64,000 nucleotides of DNA from Archegozetes longisetosus. Taxonomy: Eukaryota; Arthropoda; Arachnida; Sarcoptiformes; Trhypochthoniidae. Each line of letters starts with the position of its first letter. Within the stretch, counting starts at the first letter, position 1. The position numbers and the translations under genes are program-made. Positions 1 through 15,273 of the stretch are shown in pieces. Where the stretch lies: assembly GCA_018873245.2 (NCBI GenBank), contig JAEMBT020000004.1, forward strand, positions 8,349,073 to 8,413,072, in the 5' to 3' direction. The notes beneath the pieces were generated by a model. The model saw nothing but the letters and a program-made list of their open reading frames with translations. It was not told the DNA's origin and did not search any database.

Positions 1-2216
1 TCTCATAATCCAGTAGCGACTCGACTCACTCCCGAATCGTTGGTAATATTGTTGCCACATCTGCTTTGCCTTTCATAGTATTGATGGAGAAATGAGTACT
101 AGTTCTGGTATAACGTTCGATACTGTACCTTATATGAGCACCACAACACAGTCTTTACCGCTGCAGATAGAAGACAGCTGCATATTAACTCAATCATTGG
201 TAGCATATATTCAATAGGGAATCATTAGAACAAGTCGACCGATATTGTAGTAAAGACCTGATTAAACGATTCGTTTCGCTCAACTTGACATTGCACTGAA
301 AATATATATATAATGTTACATTAACTTACTTTCAAATTTAACTTACTTTCAGATTTAACTTTTCAAAACTTTTCAATATTTGTCAAAACTTCTCGATATT
401 TCTCTAAAATTCAACCTAAAATTATTTGATAACTAATCATTGAAAGCTTGAGACAATTTTGATGTGACTTAGAGTTCGTCAAAGCTAAGAATGAAGACTA
501 AGATGATTTCTAAACTTGCTTTTATATTAATTGTGTCCCATAGGATGGAATTGAATGGAATAGAGCTGTTGAGACAATATAAAAAAGGACTGAAGTGGAG
601 TAGAGTTATGCAGTAGAAAAGGTCTCTCTTTGTATGAGATAAGAATTTCATACAAGCACTCTTCCTTTGATGAGAATGAAAGCAGAGAAATTTCTTTTGA
701 AAGACAGCTTCATTGCTTTAATAGTAAATAATCTTTATATGCAATACATATTATGCGCATAACCAAAACTCAATCTAACCCCAATGACGACTAATGCACT
801 CCTACTACCGATCTCTTTACCACTGCATTTAATTTCGATTCAGCCATATTCTAATTCTAAGACCTGTTTTAACTGACAAAACTGATAATAAGCTATAAGC
901 AAAAGTTTTAAATGAGAACTGTTCTTCAGTTGTTGAGTCGTAGAGCCGTTTGGGAAAGTGTGAGTTGGATGGCATGCGCGCGTAGTTCTTCATAATTGTC
1001 TCGCACACCAAATGAATTTATATAGTTTATAAGTTATATAAAAACTATATTTGGATGACTCTCCAAATAGCGGTTGCATACTATAACACGAATTTTCTAT
1101 ATATGAATTCCTTTCGATGACATAAAAACAATTTTTCAGAAAATGAAATGCAGGCAGAAATAGATGACTCAAATTTCTCTGCTATTCAGTACAATGTGAA
1201 CTAAATTATGTTTGAAGCACAAGAGGAGAGAAACCCTAAAGTATGCGCGATGTGTGCTCGAGAGAGAATGTGGACGATTGAAGAGCGAATATCAATAAGA
1301 ATGAATGTTTTGTAAGGCTTCGTGTAAGTTAGGGGCAAATATAAATATGAACACTCTGAAGATTAGGTGTTCAGATTCAACATCAAATAGCTAGAATCGA
1401 GTGGAGCTCATACTCTTGCTCTAGATTAATTAATTTAAATAGTATAAATTTTATTTTTCATTCAGTCTTAACAGTTTTTATCACACTTTAATTTTAGAAA
1501 ACATGTGTAATTTATGCGCTGATTGCGTTTGAAGCCTTATTCAATTATGATAATAAAAATTGTAAACTAACCTGAATTAATGCCAAAAACTTATCAAATG
1601 AACAGATTTTTACAAATAAATTGGGACATTTCACTACATAGATTTCTAAACGGGGACAATATTGTTGAGAATGTATTTGGAGTCAGTATAACTTTTTCAG
1701 TGAAATAGCCATATATTGCTATTACGAAATCAATTCTTCCCTCATTTCTATTCTGCAGATATAGAAATAATTATTCGGGATATGCTGCTCTTGTTACAAA
1801 CCTAATATTAGCTGAAATATTTGAGGTAAAACAGTTTTAAAATTAGCTTAAATCAGAATAATAGACAAACCGAAAAATCAATGCTTATGTCATTTGATGG
1901 ATGTATGAAAATAATAATTGTTTCATATCTTTCTATCCTTCTAACCAAAATGATAGACTGGAATATATACATATATAAGAGTATATAATATTGGAATCGG
2001 TTCAGTTCAGTTGATATGTTGTATTTCACAAGCGTGAGCATTAGAAGAGTGAGTAAAGCAGGAATAGCAGCAATCACTACTACTGATTCAGAAGCCGAGC
2101 TTCATATCTCCAGTCTTCAACTAATGTCTGTGTGGTTGGCAGAACCCCAGTTCCCCTTATCAGCACACAATGTACTTTAATAATGTGTATGTTCTCTATG
2201 TATCCGTTCATAGATT

Positions 2217-2220
<4 letters not shown>

Positions 2221-2292
<72 letters not shown>
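2221..2292 (+). repeat. Perfect (GA)36 microsatellite
   Basis: An uninterrupted run of 36 GA units on the + strand, the longest perfect microsatellite in the window. Open frames through it (poly Ser-Leu or Arg-Glu) are repeat artefacts. Confidence 0.98.
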
Positions 2293-2294
<2 letters not shown>

Positions 2295-5165
2295 AAAAAG
2301 AGAGAACATATAACATATAAGAGACATTGATTTAGAGAATATAGCAAACTATATAAATATAACTAAACCAACTTTATATAACTTATTATAAGGTACCAGT
2401 TTATTGAAAGGTCTCACTCAGTCTCTTATCTAATATTAATTTGAGCCAATACTGACTTATATAGCAATGAAAAGTTCATACGAATAGCTCATTAATGCAC
2501 AAATAGTTTTACAATGAATTGAATAAAGAGGCAAACATAATAATAATTACTATAGATATTAATTATCATAAATTAGTTCAATTATCATATATTCATTAAG
2601 ATGAGCAGCAAAGTATGAAAACCAGAATTGGTTTGAGTGGAAAGCCAGAAATATTTAGTCAGTCAAATCTTAGCAAATTGATGGGATTATGAGCTTAAAT
2701 CAATTACGTAGTGCTAGCATTTCAAATCTGATTTCTGTGTCGGTTAGAATCAATCAAATTAGCGGCAAACAGTCTATTAAAAGAGACAAGACTTAATATA
2801 GCACCGAAATTAATTAGAAGGAGACATGCTATGACACCTATGATAGCAAAGTTCAGGTCAATTGGATTGTGTTGATGAAAGAAGATGGATTGCATTTTAT
2901 AAGCTGTATCGCTAATGTAGCGTCACGCTCGCTATAAACACCGATACAAGTCATTCTACATCAACTTAGGCCGCAATATAGATGTAGAAAACAGGCGAAT
3001 TCCCTCTATCATCCCTCTGTATCACTTTAAATCACCTAAAATCTATTAACCATCTCCGCCAATCTTTAATGTCATTCAACAACTGATGAGAAAATCAAAT
3101 TAAAAGAGAAGCCTATCGGCCAATGCATCACACATTACACTGTAATGTTGTAGAGTTTCAATCGCTTCAGCTAAAGGACTCTCTAATCAAACACATATGT
3201 CTTTTATTCATCAATGTATGGCTGATCAACTTTTTAGGGACTTTAATGAATAAGGGATCGTGTGGAACGTGCAGTTATGCATTCATATTATGAATACATT
3301 TAGAGTACTATTAGGTCAGGAGAAAGAGAGATTCAGAGAGAGGCTCAAACAGAGATCTGAGAGAGAAGATAGACCGCAAAAATATACGCGTCGATGATGA
3401 TGATAGCGATAAAGCAGAGGCAAAATTATGGCTATACTGCAAATACTTCTTCAGCCGATGGCATTTTTAATAATATAGCCCTTCGATAGTCACATTTAAG
3501 CAGAAAATGTAGTTCAAAAAAAATTAAATTTATATTTTATTTTACAGTATTTCGGGGAAGCAATGGTTTAGAGTCCATACAAAAAAGCACTTCAACATAA
3601 TATAATACGTTATTGTGGGCTTTCGCTATAAAATGTGTTACATTGCATTGAATAAGCTATGAATGATAGCTAGAAATACAGTATAAATATAAAAAAGCAG
3701 CCAGATTGTTGAGGCATAAGTAGACAAAACCTTCACTCATTCGTGACACACACATCCATATAGCTGTAAATGTGTGCTATAATTGTACTTATGCCAAAAC
3801 ATTGCACACAACACTAACACTAACAGTCTGTTTCTCTAACGCTATACTCTATTGATTATTATAATAAAAAACTCAAAGACAATAGCCAAACAGTTCAAAT
3901 GAAGGAAAGCGTTTGGGAAAGAGAGCAATAAATTTACAGATGCTCTCATCTCAAATCACTAGTTCAGTATTTGATTGAAAAATCTGTTTTGATTTTACAA
4001 TAGAATCAAATGTGACTTTCCGTCAAAGTTTCCGTTTCAAATTAGCTACTCTTCACGTCATTCAATCAATTCACTTTGAGCTATAGTTGTACACATTTTA
4101 TATATAATCAGTTATTCAGTCATAAAAACCATTTAATATTTATTGCCATTAAAGAGTCATTTATATTATTAATCGATAGAGGTCTAATACCGGCTTTTAT
4201 TAGATGATCACTTAAGTCAATTTTGAATAGTTTTTTCCAAATAATTCAAACAATTCATGATAGACTTGAGCAAAGTTGACAGAAATATACTCAAACAGAA
4301 AATACCTGAAAACTAGAATCGAAAATAACAATTAATTAATAGCTCGTCTTAATTACGGTGACTTAAATTAAGTGAGTATAATAGAGAAGAGCTGTAACTT
4401 ATTATTAAAATTGCAATCAACGAAAATAAGTTAATTAAACTGGAGAGATAGGGAGCAGAAGAATCTGTTGGCCTAATTATCATTTTCATTATAATGAGAG
4501 ACATATCATATTTGAAATGATAATAATATGCCACAACAATCAGAGTTAATCATTATTTTTTTCAAAGCACCGCTTTATATGAACAGATCGAGAATTGCGA
4601 TAAGATTCACTTCTATAATATAAGCGATGCATCAATGGAGCCAAGGCTCTGATTTAACACAGCCATTGCTCTAGGAGAAGATTCAGTAGTCGTAAATTGT
4701 GGCAGTAATATAAGAGAGTTTTTGGTGGTTCAATTTACGGCTCAATGCTCACTGCCTTATTGAGAGCCTATTAGGCATCTTTTCACATGCCCATTATCAT
4801 ACTAGTCAGTACATAATTTTAATTTATACTGAATCACACAGAAAGATATAGCTTGCCATTAAATATTATTAGAGTCAATCTGCAACCTTTGCATTCTTTT
4901 GCGAAAATATATATTATATGTGATATTAGAGTCTAGTTTGTGGTAAAGAGAAGCCAATTGAAGCACTTCCTGGAGGCTGGGATCCATTATTAAGAAAAAA
5001 GGAGCTAACAGTCACAATTTTTAACAAATAGCCACCAATTCAGAAAACACGTTAGCTTTAATGATGACTGATTGAAGCTTTTATTCTAATTGCTGTATTC
5101 ATGTGACAAAAGCTTATGGATGGCTCACCAAAATGGCAATGTGTTATGTGCTATGAGTTTCTGTT

Positions 5166-5187
5166 TCTCTCTCTCTCTCTCTCTCTT
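5166..5187 (+). repeat. (TC)n microsatellite
   Basis: About 11 TC units read on the + strand. This is the only one of the window's dinucleotide tracts whose pyrimidine strand is the + strand. Confidence 0.95.
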
Positions 5188-6454
5188 TCTATTTTTTAAA
5201 TCACATAAATTGCACAACCAATCACTGCGAGAAACATTAGTTCAATTCTTTCAGCGAATAATACAAGTATCCAATTCAGTATCCAATTCAAACTCTTATG
5301 TCAATAGCAGAGAAATATGTGGTAAAATGGAAAAAAAAATCTGACTGAAGGTAAAAATACTTATTTGCATGTTGGGCAAGTTTGCGTGTCTAACAGAACA
5401 GCTTATGTGTGATGCCATTGCCAAATATGTTAAGGTTTATTTCGTCACCACCTGTTCAGGAAAGCAATGTTAAAAGTATGAAACATCCAAATATTTCATA
5501 AATCGTAAAATTTAATGCATTTAAATACCGCACGCATATTGGCTTTGAAGTGCGGATGCATAAGAAATGAAGCATAGATTGACTGCAATAATAATAATAG
5601 TGTAATATAATTATGACAGTCAAAAGCTAACGAATTCATACGACAATTTTTAATATTAATATAATTCAAAATAATCAACACACAGGATGTTTGTGAGGAC
5701 GGTTAATATTTTATAAGCGTTATAGTATTATAATTGAACGCAGCTTACTCTAAACTACGGCACTGCACAGTAATGTACAGGTGCAACACTTAATTATATT
5801 GAATTTTAACTGTTTTGCCCAATCATTTCTTATATACTTAATTAGAGGTACAAACACAGTTTTCACAAACAACCAGCTTCTATAATTAGCGTTTACATTT
5901 AAGTTAAGCTAGATTTGAGTATTTAAGTAAAATGCCATTACTCATCGATTTAATCAGTTTATCAAACATTTATGTAAGTGTTCAAGTGATACGTGAGACT
6001 ATTTCTTTGCATTGAAAATAAAATATGCATATGTTTTCTAACGTTGTATAGCATTCAATTTACTATAATAACAACTGATAAAATTGATACGTGACTTAAA
6101 TGCAAACAATACACAAAACCAAATCTACTCAACAGTGAGCACATGATTGAAATTTGGTTTTATAAATAGAAAAATTATTCAAATATCTTTTTTGATAGTT
6201 TATTCTAGTTGGAGACTAACAACAAATTGAGCCTTCTGTAAAATGCGAGACTCTATGTATTAAATTAAACAATCATACTAATGTAGTATTTTCATCAGTA
6301 TTTCCTCTGCATGTCATGCATCTTAGTGTAAATTATGGGCAAAATCTTTAGATGAATAATATGTGCGAATAAGAAAATAAAGAAGTTCGCCAGTTGAGAG
6401 CTCGCCTAAATTGCATAGGGTTTAACGGATGTAGAGAAAAAGTACATTAAAAAA

Positions 6455-6497
6455 TAAGTTTATGCAAGTATGAAAGTATGCAAGTGTGCAAGTATGG
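6455..6497 (+). repeat. Degenerate GCAAGTATG tandem repeat
   Basis: Four to five imperfect copies of a roughly 8-9 bp unit resembling GCAAGTAT(G/GAAA) are arranged head to tail. Simple-sequence expansion is the likely origin. Confidence 0.6.
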
Positions 6498-7336
6498 AAG
6501 AGGATACATGCATGGATGTGATGACTATATGGCTAAAAGCAAGCGTTCAATGTCACAAAAACGAGTGATGCATCTAAAAATGATCAGTACCGGCACTGCG
6601 GCGCGTGATAACAAAGGGTGTGTCAATTTAACCAACTTCTACTCTAAGGTAACATTTGTCGAGTTGCAAATAATATTAAACTCTGCGCTTTGACAATTAT
6701 AATTTTGCATAATTTAAGAAAAATGCTCGAAGCCTAATAAGGCGTGCAAAAATAGATGGTCGTTTGCAGTAACTATGCAGCATTGCAGTTTTATAGCGAA
6801 TATGCAGCTTTACAGCCACTATACAGTTCGAATTTCTGCATCGCTTCTTTCTCAGCCCTCATCATTCATAAGGCACGGAAGACACTGCAATTTTTAAAAT
6901 TATTATTTTAATCTCATGCTGCGTTGGCCAACACATCACAATCAAATTATTAGACGTACATTTCTCATACGACTTTTAAATCTATTTGCATGTCGTGTGT
7001 GTATGTTGCGCGAGCTATTCAAAACAGAGAAAATTTGTTGGCAAAGAGGCAAAACTTTTGCTATGGTCTATATATATATAGTTATATACATATATATATA
7101 TTTCCAAAAATTAATGAGTTGCGCGAATTAATTTGAGGAAAGGGCGTAGGAATATCAGGAGAAAGTTCATAGTATTGTATTAGATCTGCTTTTATGAATA
7201 AAGAATGCGAATACAATTGCACAATACATTGTCGCTGTTAATAATATTGGCAAAAAATGACTACCCCTTGGGATTAATAGCTACAGAGCCTTCACCGAAA
7301 TGAGCATTAATCAAAAGCAGTGGGGAGTTTCGACAG

Positions 7337-7386
7337 CAATGGTTTTGGCTATGGTTTTGGCTATGTTTCGGCTATGTTTCGGCTAA
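7337..7386 (+). repeat. GGCTATG(G)TTT(T/C) tandem repeat
   Basis: About four head-to-tail copies of an 11-13 bp unit of the form GGCTATGGTTTT, the later copies reading GGCTATGTTTC. No coding potential is apparent. Confidence 0.8.
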
Positions 7387-8044
7387 TACCACTAAACACT
7401 CGAATATTTAAAATTCATTTTGAATATGGATAATATGGATATTTATAACATTGCATTACTATTTTTGGGCTAAGGCATAAAACCCGTATTACTGTATATA
7501 ATACTGAAAAAAATGAGAGCAATTTGCAATGAAAAAATGTATTTTATATATTTATGCGATACTCTCTGCACAAAACATAATTCAGCAAATAGTAGAGCAA
7601 ATAGTGTGCGTCAATTTCTATATTGTGTCGTCCACTAGCCTTCAATAGGGTTATGTATCATATAAGTAGAGCGCATAGCATTCATTTCAAAACGCTTTAA
7701 CATTAGTACTACTTATTCAATAAAACCATTGATCTAAGCGTTAGCAATTCATTTAGAGATGTAACACAAATATAGCTTAATGTTATTGTAAAAAACGAAA
7801 ATTATGTAAGGAATTACATATTATGTAACTCTAAACAATTTTATACCTCAAATGTCATCAGGAAAAAGTTCATGAATTTTCAATTTAGAAAAAAATTCAA
7901 TTATTTCTCAAGTGAAACAAACAGCAAACGAAAAGTTATCAAACAAAACTTTTCAACTTAGATAATTGGATGGGGAATACTTGTGGTTCTTTCGCGCCTA
8001 ACTTGTTTAGCTATCAGTGACTGACTTATATTCTCTACTATTTG

Positions 8045-8063
8045 GAGAGTGAGTGAGTGAGTG

Positions 8064-8130
<67 letters not shown>
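8045..8130 (+). repeat. (GAGT)n followed by (GA)n microsatellite
   Basis: A short run of about four GAGT units is followed by roughly 28 GA units with one interruption (GAGC) near the 3' end. Confidence 0.95.
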
Positions 8131-8537
8131 ATTTCCCTTCGCGATCATATCAGAGACTAAAGTCGATCACAAATAGAAAATCTAACATTAAGTGAGTCGG
8201 TAACGAGTAGAGCTCCTGGTTGTCCATCAGGAGGTGATAGCATAACACGATAGCTTTTAATGCTTTGCAGGCGAACGCCCATTATGGCGACAAAACCAGA
8301 GATACACTCAATAGAACTTGTGGTATCATATTTTACGAAAAAATAAATTCCAATATATAGCAAACGAATAGACAAATTTTAAACCAACAAATCTGCGATC
8401 GAAGCGTATATACGAATGCTGAGATATGTAATAAGTGTGTTTATAAAAAATAAGAGAATACAATTGTGGTGAGAATGCATAACATTAACTCATCATGACT
8501 TATGCTCGACGAAGCATACCGTTGGCCTCAAGGCGAG

Positions 8538-8574
8538 AATGGCTGATGCATTGGTTGATGCATTGGCTGATGTT
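8538..8574 (+). repeat. GGCTGATGCATT tandem repeat
   Basis: Three consecutive near-identical 12-bp units (GGCTGATGCATT, GGTTGATGCATT, GGCTGATGTTCA). Confidence 0.75.
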
Positions 8575-9533
8575 CAGCCGACTCGTTTGCATGTATGGCC
8601 AGAGATGAGCCATTGTGTAATACACAGCATGTTTTAATCCGACTTAATGACACGTGTCACGTCATAATTTCATTTTGGCTTTAATTACAAAACTTTACTT
8701 TACTTTATGCCCTCCTCTTTTTTCATTATAACTCTTCAAAAAGTTTTCCTTAGAGTTTAGTAATAGATCGAGTAGTTTAACGCCGCGGTTAGTGATGTTT
8801 AATTATTTTTATGCAACCCATCATATCATATATTTAGGATGAGTTTTAACATAACTCGCATAATATACACTATGAAAACTTATATTATAAGCACATTAAT
8901 GTTTATGTGTAATAACCCACAAATAATCGCTGATATAATTATAAAAATAAATGAAAAACTGCGGCATCAAAAATGTAATATCAAAAAAATAAGACAAAAG
9001 AAAGCGGATGCCGCTATCAAAACAAAGTATATTGGGTTCATTTCTTTTGGCGATCCTGTCAAAGTAGGAGCTCATTGATAGAACCTATTAAATTGTGGAG
9101 AGGAATTCAATCAAGAGAAACTCTGCCAGACTCTAACGGAAATTGAGGTGCATTATCAAGAGTTAACTTCAGCAGGAGATCTCAGTGCAGCTTCTATTCA
9201 GCAAATCATTGTGCTGCAGCTAATCGTAGCGCTGCATAACTTTCAGTTCAACTATAACTTTGAACACAACTTTTAGCATTTTGTGCCAAACATCAAAAGC
9301 AATCATAACTAAACACTGAACTCCCAGTTATGATATTCAGTCATATCAATACTTCTCTACCTTTACTGGAATTTCTTGATTTAAGCAAAACCCGTGAAAA
9401 TACCTACAACACAACGCACACAACAGCTTGGCTTTTATATTATTGCACTACTGCTAACACTATGGCTCAGCTCAGGCTTTCATTGAATCTGTGTATCAGT
9501 GCAGCAAATGCTGTCTATAGGCATAATACTTAC

Positions 9534-9567
9534 GAGAGAGAGAGAGAGACCAGAAATAAGAAGAACA

Positions 9568-9616
<49 letters not shown>

Positions 9617-9640
9617 AAGAAAAAGAGGGAGAGAGAGAAT
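9534..9640 (+). repeat. Compound (GA)n / purine-rich microsatellite
   Basis: Two GA runs (about 9534-9549 and 9572-9613) are separated by a purine-rich spacer and followed by AAAGAGGGAGAGAGAG. The whole 100-bp stretch is almost pure purine on the + strand. Confidence 0.95.
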
Positions 9641-12589
9641 GTTCAGTATTAGAGTAAGAGAGAAGGCCTTTAACTCTATATAGGGTGGAGGCTTTTGTTA
9701 TGGTGATGTAGTTGAAGCAGTAGAGACTGATGCGAGTGCAGTGAAGATGGGAGAGGCAACTAAGGCAACAATAGAAAAGAAAAGAGTGTATCGCAGCTGA
9801 AATGCGACCAAGCAATGCATCCATTGCGTCCCATAGATATAGAGATGCTATAGTTCGACCTGTATTAGTGTCGTAACAGCACTTACACCAGTTTTTTACT
9901 AGTTCTAAATTTGCACCACTATATCACCAAAACTGAACTTTTATTCCAATCGGCCCTTCAGTAACTATATGCACCACATTTTTTTATTTCAAACTATTAA
10001 TAACGTATTCAACTGGTATTCCTTCTTATCACTCAAAAATTGTTTTAATCATTCACTCACATTCACTTAACACCAGATATATCCAAAAAAGCACTAATTT
10101 GGTCGTATGTCAGACATGTATTTGTTGCTCACCTTCTATATTGTACATCACTCTATACGTGATTCTATACATAATTCTGTATTCACTCCGAGCGTAGCAT
10201 CCAATCTATGCATATTCATCTAATTCTATCGAATACTTTGAAGATTTGCTTTACTCTAAAACATATGACATTAAGTTTGAATACTATTTAATAGATAAGA
10301 ACTGATCTACGGTTAACTTGAGCTTATCTTTCAAATGTACCATATCGGAATGAGTGAGAGAAAATTCGCAAAAGGCAAAGTTGGTTAAGAGTCTAGTATT
10401 TATTCAAAAGTGTACAACTGATGGCATTATGTGTTTATGTAACACACATACAAAGAAGACTTTTGATAACACATAAGCCAATGGATTCTTTTGAGGTGAA
10501 TGCATATTATATGTTGTATACATAATATGGTGTATATGGTGTATATTGTGGATTGTGTTTCAATTCTATTTTACAAGTGCGCCTTTTAGCCATTATGCTG
10601 CACAATAAGCCCCTGTTTTTGTGCTCCACATAATAACCTAAATATACTAACGCTAAACCATTCGATAGACACTCATTCACTTTTGTTGGATTTTCTTTTG
10701 ATTGAAGTGAGCGCTTAAACTATAGTAACAATGATTTTACAACTTTATATTGTCATGCAATTTGCTTATGCCACAGAGGCACTAGCATAATTTCAGGCAA
10801 ACAATTTCGCGGATGGTTCTTCCATTGACTGGAGACGTACTTTCAGGCGCATCCCAATTATAGCTACCTTTTCAACAGTCAAAAGATCAACAAAACCAGA
10901 TATAATTGTAAGAAAGCTCTGAAGCGCAAAAACACACAGGAAGTTTTCACTCTAAAAAGTAGTTAACACACACTACACTTAGGGTGGAGTTCACAAACTT
11001 AATTACTAAAAGGTCAAAAATATCTATTACCAAATTGATATTACAACTACTCGCAACAAGACAACGACTTACTGTTTCCTCATTTCCAAAGTTCAACTGG
11101 ACTTTAAATCATACAATCTTTGTGTCAGACCTGTCATTCATTGTCTTTAGATAAGCGTTTCAATTTTTTTATCAATCAAATGTTTAGTCAAATAATGAGA
11201 TAATTCTCTGATAAAATCGATTACTGAATCCGTGAATAAATAAATAAACCCTAAGTCTAATGAGTGTAAAGATTCTGAAATAGAAAATTGAATTCTTACT
11301 ACCAGTTGGCTGGAATTCATGTATTTTTATTGATTCTTGATTCAAAGGTTACAATAATTATAAGAGTAGAGAGAAATACAACTCGAAAAAATCAATGAAA
11401 AGAACGAAAAACTATTAGCTAAAGAGTAGCTGAAATTGGTTGGAATATTTTGAGAATGAACAAATAATGTTTGCAATGAATAAATTGGTAGAGGTACAAA
11501 CAATACAGTTAATTTACTAAAAGTTATGATCGCCAATCTATGTTGAATCGGTAAAATGTTTAGTTAATCAAGTGATTTAACATATAACACGTGTCAATCA
11601 TTACAATTTAATGAACAAATTTTCACGTTCTAGATTTAGGGAACAAGTATTTGATAAGTGAATGGAAACACGATATCAAGTTGATAGAAGGGAGTAGAGA
11701 TGGGTGTTTAGTGTTTTCAGTAGTTGAGTCCTATACTAATCAATAATAATTGACAGAAATGTATCGGTAGTGTTTAGCTAGATGGTTAGAGTAGAAAATG
11801 ATGTTGACATAGTGGATGAATGCTAGGCATGATTCCATTACTGATTTGACTGAGTCAACATGTTGTGCTAACCTAAGTTAACCAGTAATGCAAATAGAAC
11901 ATATTGTTAAATGTAAGTTTCAATGCATACTGTCGTAGGAGAGCTTAGAGGCAAATACTAATAATGCCAATTTTCATAACATTACCAAATATTATGAAGC
12001 ATGAAAAATAATCAGCTAATCACATAAAGATGTGTTTGTAGTAGCGATCGTATTATAAAGCACTTAAACTACAACTCGCTTCTGTCAATTATATTTATTG
12101 ACATGTTTAATAAATAAATCAAATACTAATCAAATAGAAATAACCTCTTTAATTTCACAATATTTCTCGAATAATATATTGCATTCTATTTGTTGTATTG
12201 AATGCCAGTTGTGACAAAATTAAACGGATAGCAAAACTTTATGACTAGTGAGTAAATCTGTATTATATGTAGTCTTATGAGAAACAGAATTAACGCAAGA
12301 GCAGTCTTCTATGATTATCAGTGGACTGTAAGGGGATGTGATGAGGGGCTGACATCGAGATGGATCATTGAAGTGGAACGCGTTTCCGACACTAAAACGG
12401 AAGTTGGGCTTTGCATCACTCTAGGAAGAAGTCAATTTTTGACTTTGTCTCATAAGCCTATCCAATATGCGTTTTTGATCTGATTTTTTATCAAAAATAT
12501 TCAAAATCCAGCTTAAGTTTACTTTGTTGATAATTTTCTTCTATCGCTAAATATATTGGCATTTAATATTCGGGAAAAGTACAGTGAGT

Positions 12590-12672
12590 GCTATGTATTG
12601 GCACTATTGCTTAACTATTGCGTAGAATTGCATAGTGTTGCGTACTATTGCCTGCTATTGCTTACTATATGG
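12590..12672 (+). repeat. Degenerate (C/A)TATTGC tandem repeat
   Basis: Roughly eight irregularly spaced copies of a heptamer resembling CTATTGC or GTATTGC lie within about 80 bp. Confidence 0.6.
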
Positions 12673-12990
12673 TGCACTTTATACTTGATTACAAGTTGCG
12701 TGTGTCCCTATACCGATAAAAATAATCTCTCAATATTCCCAAGCGGTTTACGTTTGCAGGATTATTTTCCATATAGTGTGTCACTCGACCGATTTAATTA
12801 AGTCTTCACGGGATTAACTTTGCTCAAGTTCATCGTAATGCAAGGCGTTATATGCGATCACGTTATTAGACGAACTAGTCATCAAAATTATATGCAGAAA
12901 TCGCACATAATCTTTCAAAGTACATTCAAATCCGTTAAACTATTTTTCTATCATTAAATAATGTAATTTTGGATCGAAATATGAGAAAAT

Positions 12991-12992
<2 letters not shown>

Positions 12993-13028
<36 letters not shown>
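12993..13028 (+). repeat. (AG)18 microsatellite
   Basis: An uninterrupted AG dinucleotide run on the + strand. Confidence 0.97.
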
Positions 13029-13031
<3 letters not shown>

Positions 13032-15273
13032 TGAGCAATAAAAGTGACTTTTGGTGGTGTGAAGTGTGTGACTGTCATCAAAATTTGATCAGAAGCAATA
13101 TTTATTATAATAAAAATAGTTGACAACATATTCGGAACTTTCAATACAGTTCAATAGAAACGTTGCAAATGTATGAACTGTATTGCAGACTCTCTACTAA
13201 TATAGTGACTATTAGTAGTAATTTTATGAGTGCACAGGAATTTGTATTGCAAGCCATAAAAGTGTAGAGCATTGATGTAGAATCTGTTGGCTGTTGGCAT
13301 GCATGAAGGATATAGTATAGAGAAGTGTACACTCAATATACACGATCAAACATTAACATCATAGCTGCCATCAGCATCTCCATCATCACTACCATTATGA
13401 TCCTGCTCTGAACGCTTTCATGTCAGACCAACAGCTATGCGTTTGACGAAAGGCAACTTTCATTTAAGTCAAATGGACATTACTGTTCGGACATTAATGC
13501 TCCACTAGAATAGGGGAACAGCTAACATAATACAAGTTAATCAATGCACATAATAATCAGGATAACCAGAGGAATCGGAATGAGATCATAAAAGTTACAA
13601 ATATAATGAGATCAATCTTTCTCCTACAACTATCTCTTTTGGCTGATAATAATCCGTCAAATTTACAGCTCATACCAATTAATAATATTGAAATCTATTT
13701 TAAGTTTGTCCTTCTAATTAGTTTTATTTCAAAACAAATTCTTGACTTTAAAATTTAATCTTTTGGAAATAGGAAATAAACACTGCCTAAAAAACTGGGA
13801 AAAGTATTTATCAAAGCGTTAAATACACTAATTCCGTGAATTAAAACAAATTAACTTCACTTCTAAAAGTCCCGACTACCAGATAACAAACTTTTTTTTT
13901 TACCAAAATGACAAGTTGCACAACCCTTGAAAAGTTTGTAGTAATTAGGCTTTTCATAAATACAAACATAGTTTGATAAGAAATCAAAACTTAATAATAT
14001 GCAAACGAGGTGGTTTCGTGCAAGCTATCACACTTAATAAGAACAAGTGATTTTTAAACGCATTAATCAATTAATTGTGAGACATAAATCATTATAATTA
14101 TTTACTGTTTAACTGCAATTGTTTATTATTTGCTATTATTTAAATAAACAAATATAAACTACACGTCCTTTCATTATATACTAATATTAATTTGTGTCAC
14201 TTTTTCACTTCATATCTTAATGCATTCATTTTATATATCATAATTTTAATTAACTTATTATTAACGTAAAATAAGAAGTATTATATTTTTCTACCTCTAA
14301 ACCGTTACAATCGGACCTTTTTTCAGACTTTCGTGAGAAAATCGCAGTAATTATTATGTTTTGGTTGTCCCTTTCAAACAACTTAAGCTTGAGAAATTCA
14401 AGTGAATAACAATATAATTGCCTAGAATCTTATCAAATTTGATATACTCACAATTAATCTTTCAAAACAGTCTCCGGGTTTTTCCTTCACTTAACCGAAA
14501 ATTACTCAAATTAGCAACTGTTATGTAAATGTTTTTCTAATTTAATCACAATCCGACCAAACCTGCTCTTTCAAGGCTAAAATTGATTTTTATGAATTGG
14601 AAGAATTTCATTGACAACTGTGAACTCTAGGTTTGAGTTTACTTTGCAATAGTTTACTTTAGTGCAAATCCCAAAAATCGATTTCCTTTAAACTGTTTCA
14701 ATTGTAAAAATTTCAGATAATATTGATATTGAGATTTACCGAATTCAAAACTCATGGCTTAACCGTATGTTAGGCTTACAAACACTGCTAAAGATAAATA
14801 AGTTTTAGTTGGCTATTGGCTTATAGATTTTGTGATTGTGTCAAGACTTGCAATACTCCTGAATAAGAGTTTTGACTTCAAGAAAGATCCTTGTTTACAT
14901 GTCCAAAGAGTCAAATATTTTGACAAATCCAAATGTGATTCAGTAATTTCAAAATACTTTCTTCATTTGAATGCTTTTAAAACAGCTAAACAAAAATTGT
15001 CTGCTTTTCAACCCAAAGATAAGCTGATAATTATGCGCATTGATGCAGATTTGTGAATAATAAATCAAATATAAATCTTTTTATTCTACGAGATGCAGAT
15101 CTACTGTAGCGCAAAATTCATTTGACTTACACAGCTTAAAACAATTCTGTTACGAAAAGTCAATCAAGATTAGAGAAGTTCTTATAAATTATTAAGTAGT
15201 TATAGGACTAGATCAAAAGTTGAAGTAAAATAATGCTCAAAAGACATAAAGTCAATTGAATGATAAGAACCTT

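Noticed and set aside
2080..2320. Ser-Leu and Arg-Glu repeat proteins across 2221-2292
   Set aside because: Pure translation of the (GA)36 repeat on the two strands.
9330..9824. Open frames of 114-117 codons on both strands
   Set aside because: They are kept open by the GA/CT microsatellite (poly Arg-Glu and poly Ser-Leu) and resemble no protein.
12277..12483. 68-codon open frame with normal-looking composition
   Set aside because: No recognisable family and no compatible splice neighbours. It is within the range expected by chance.
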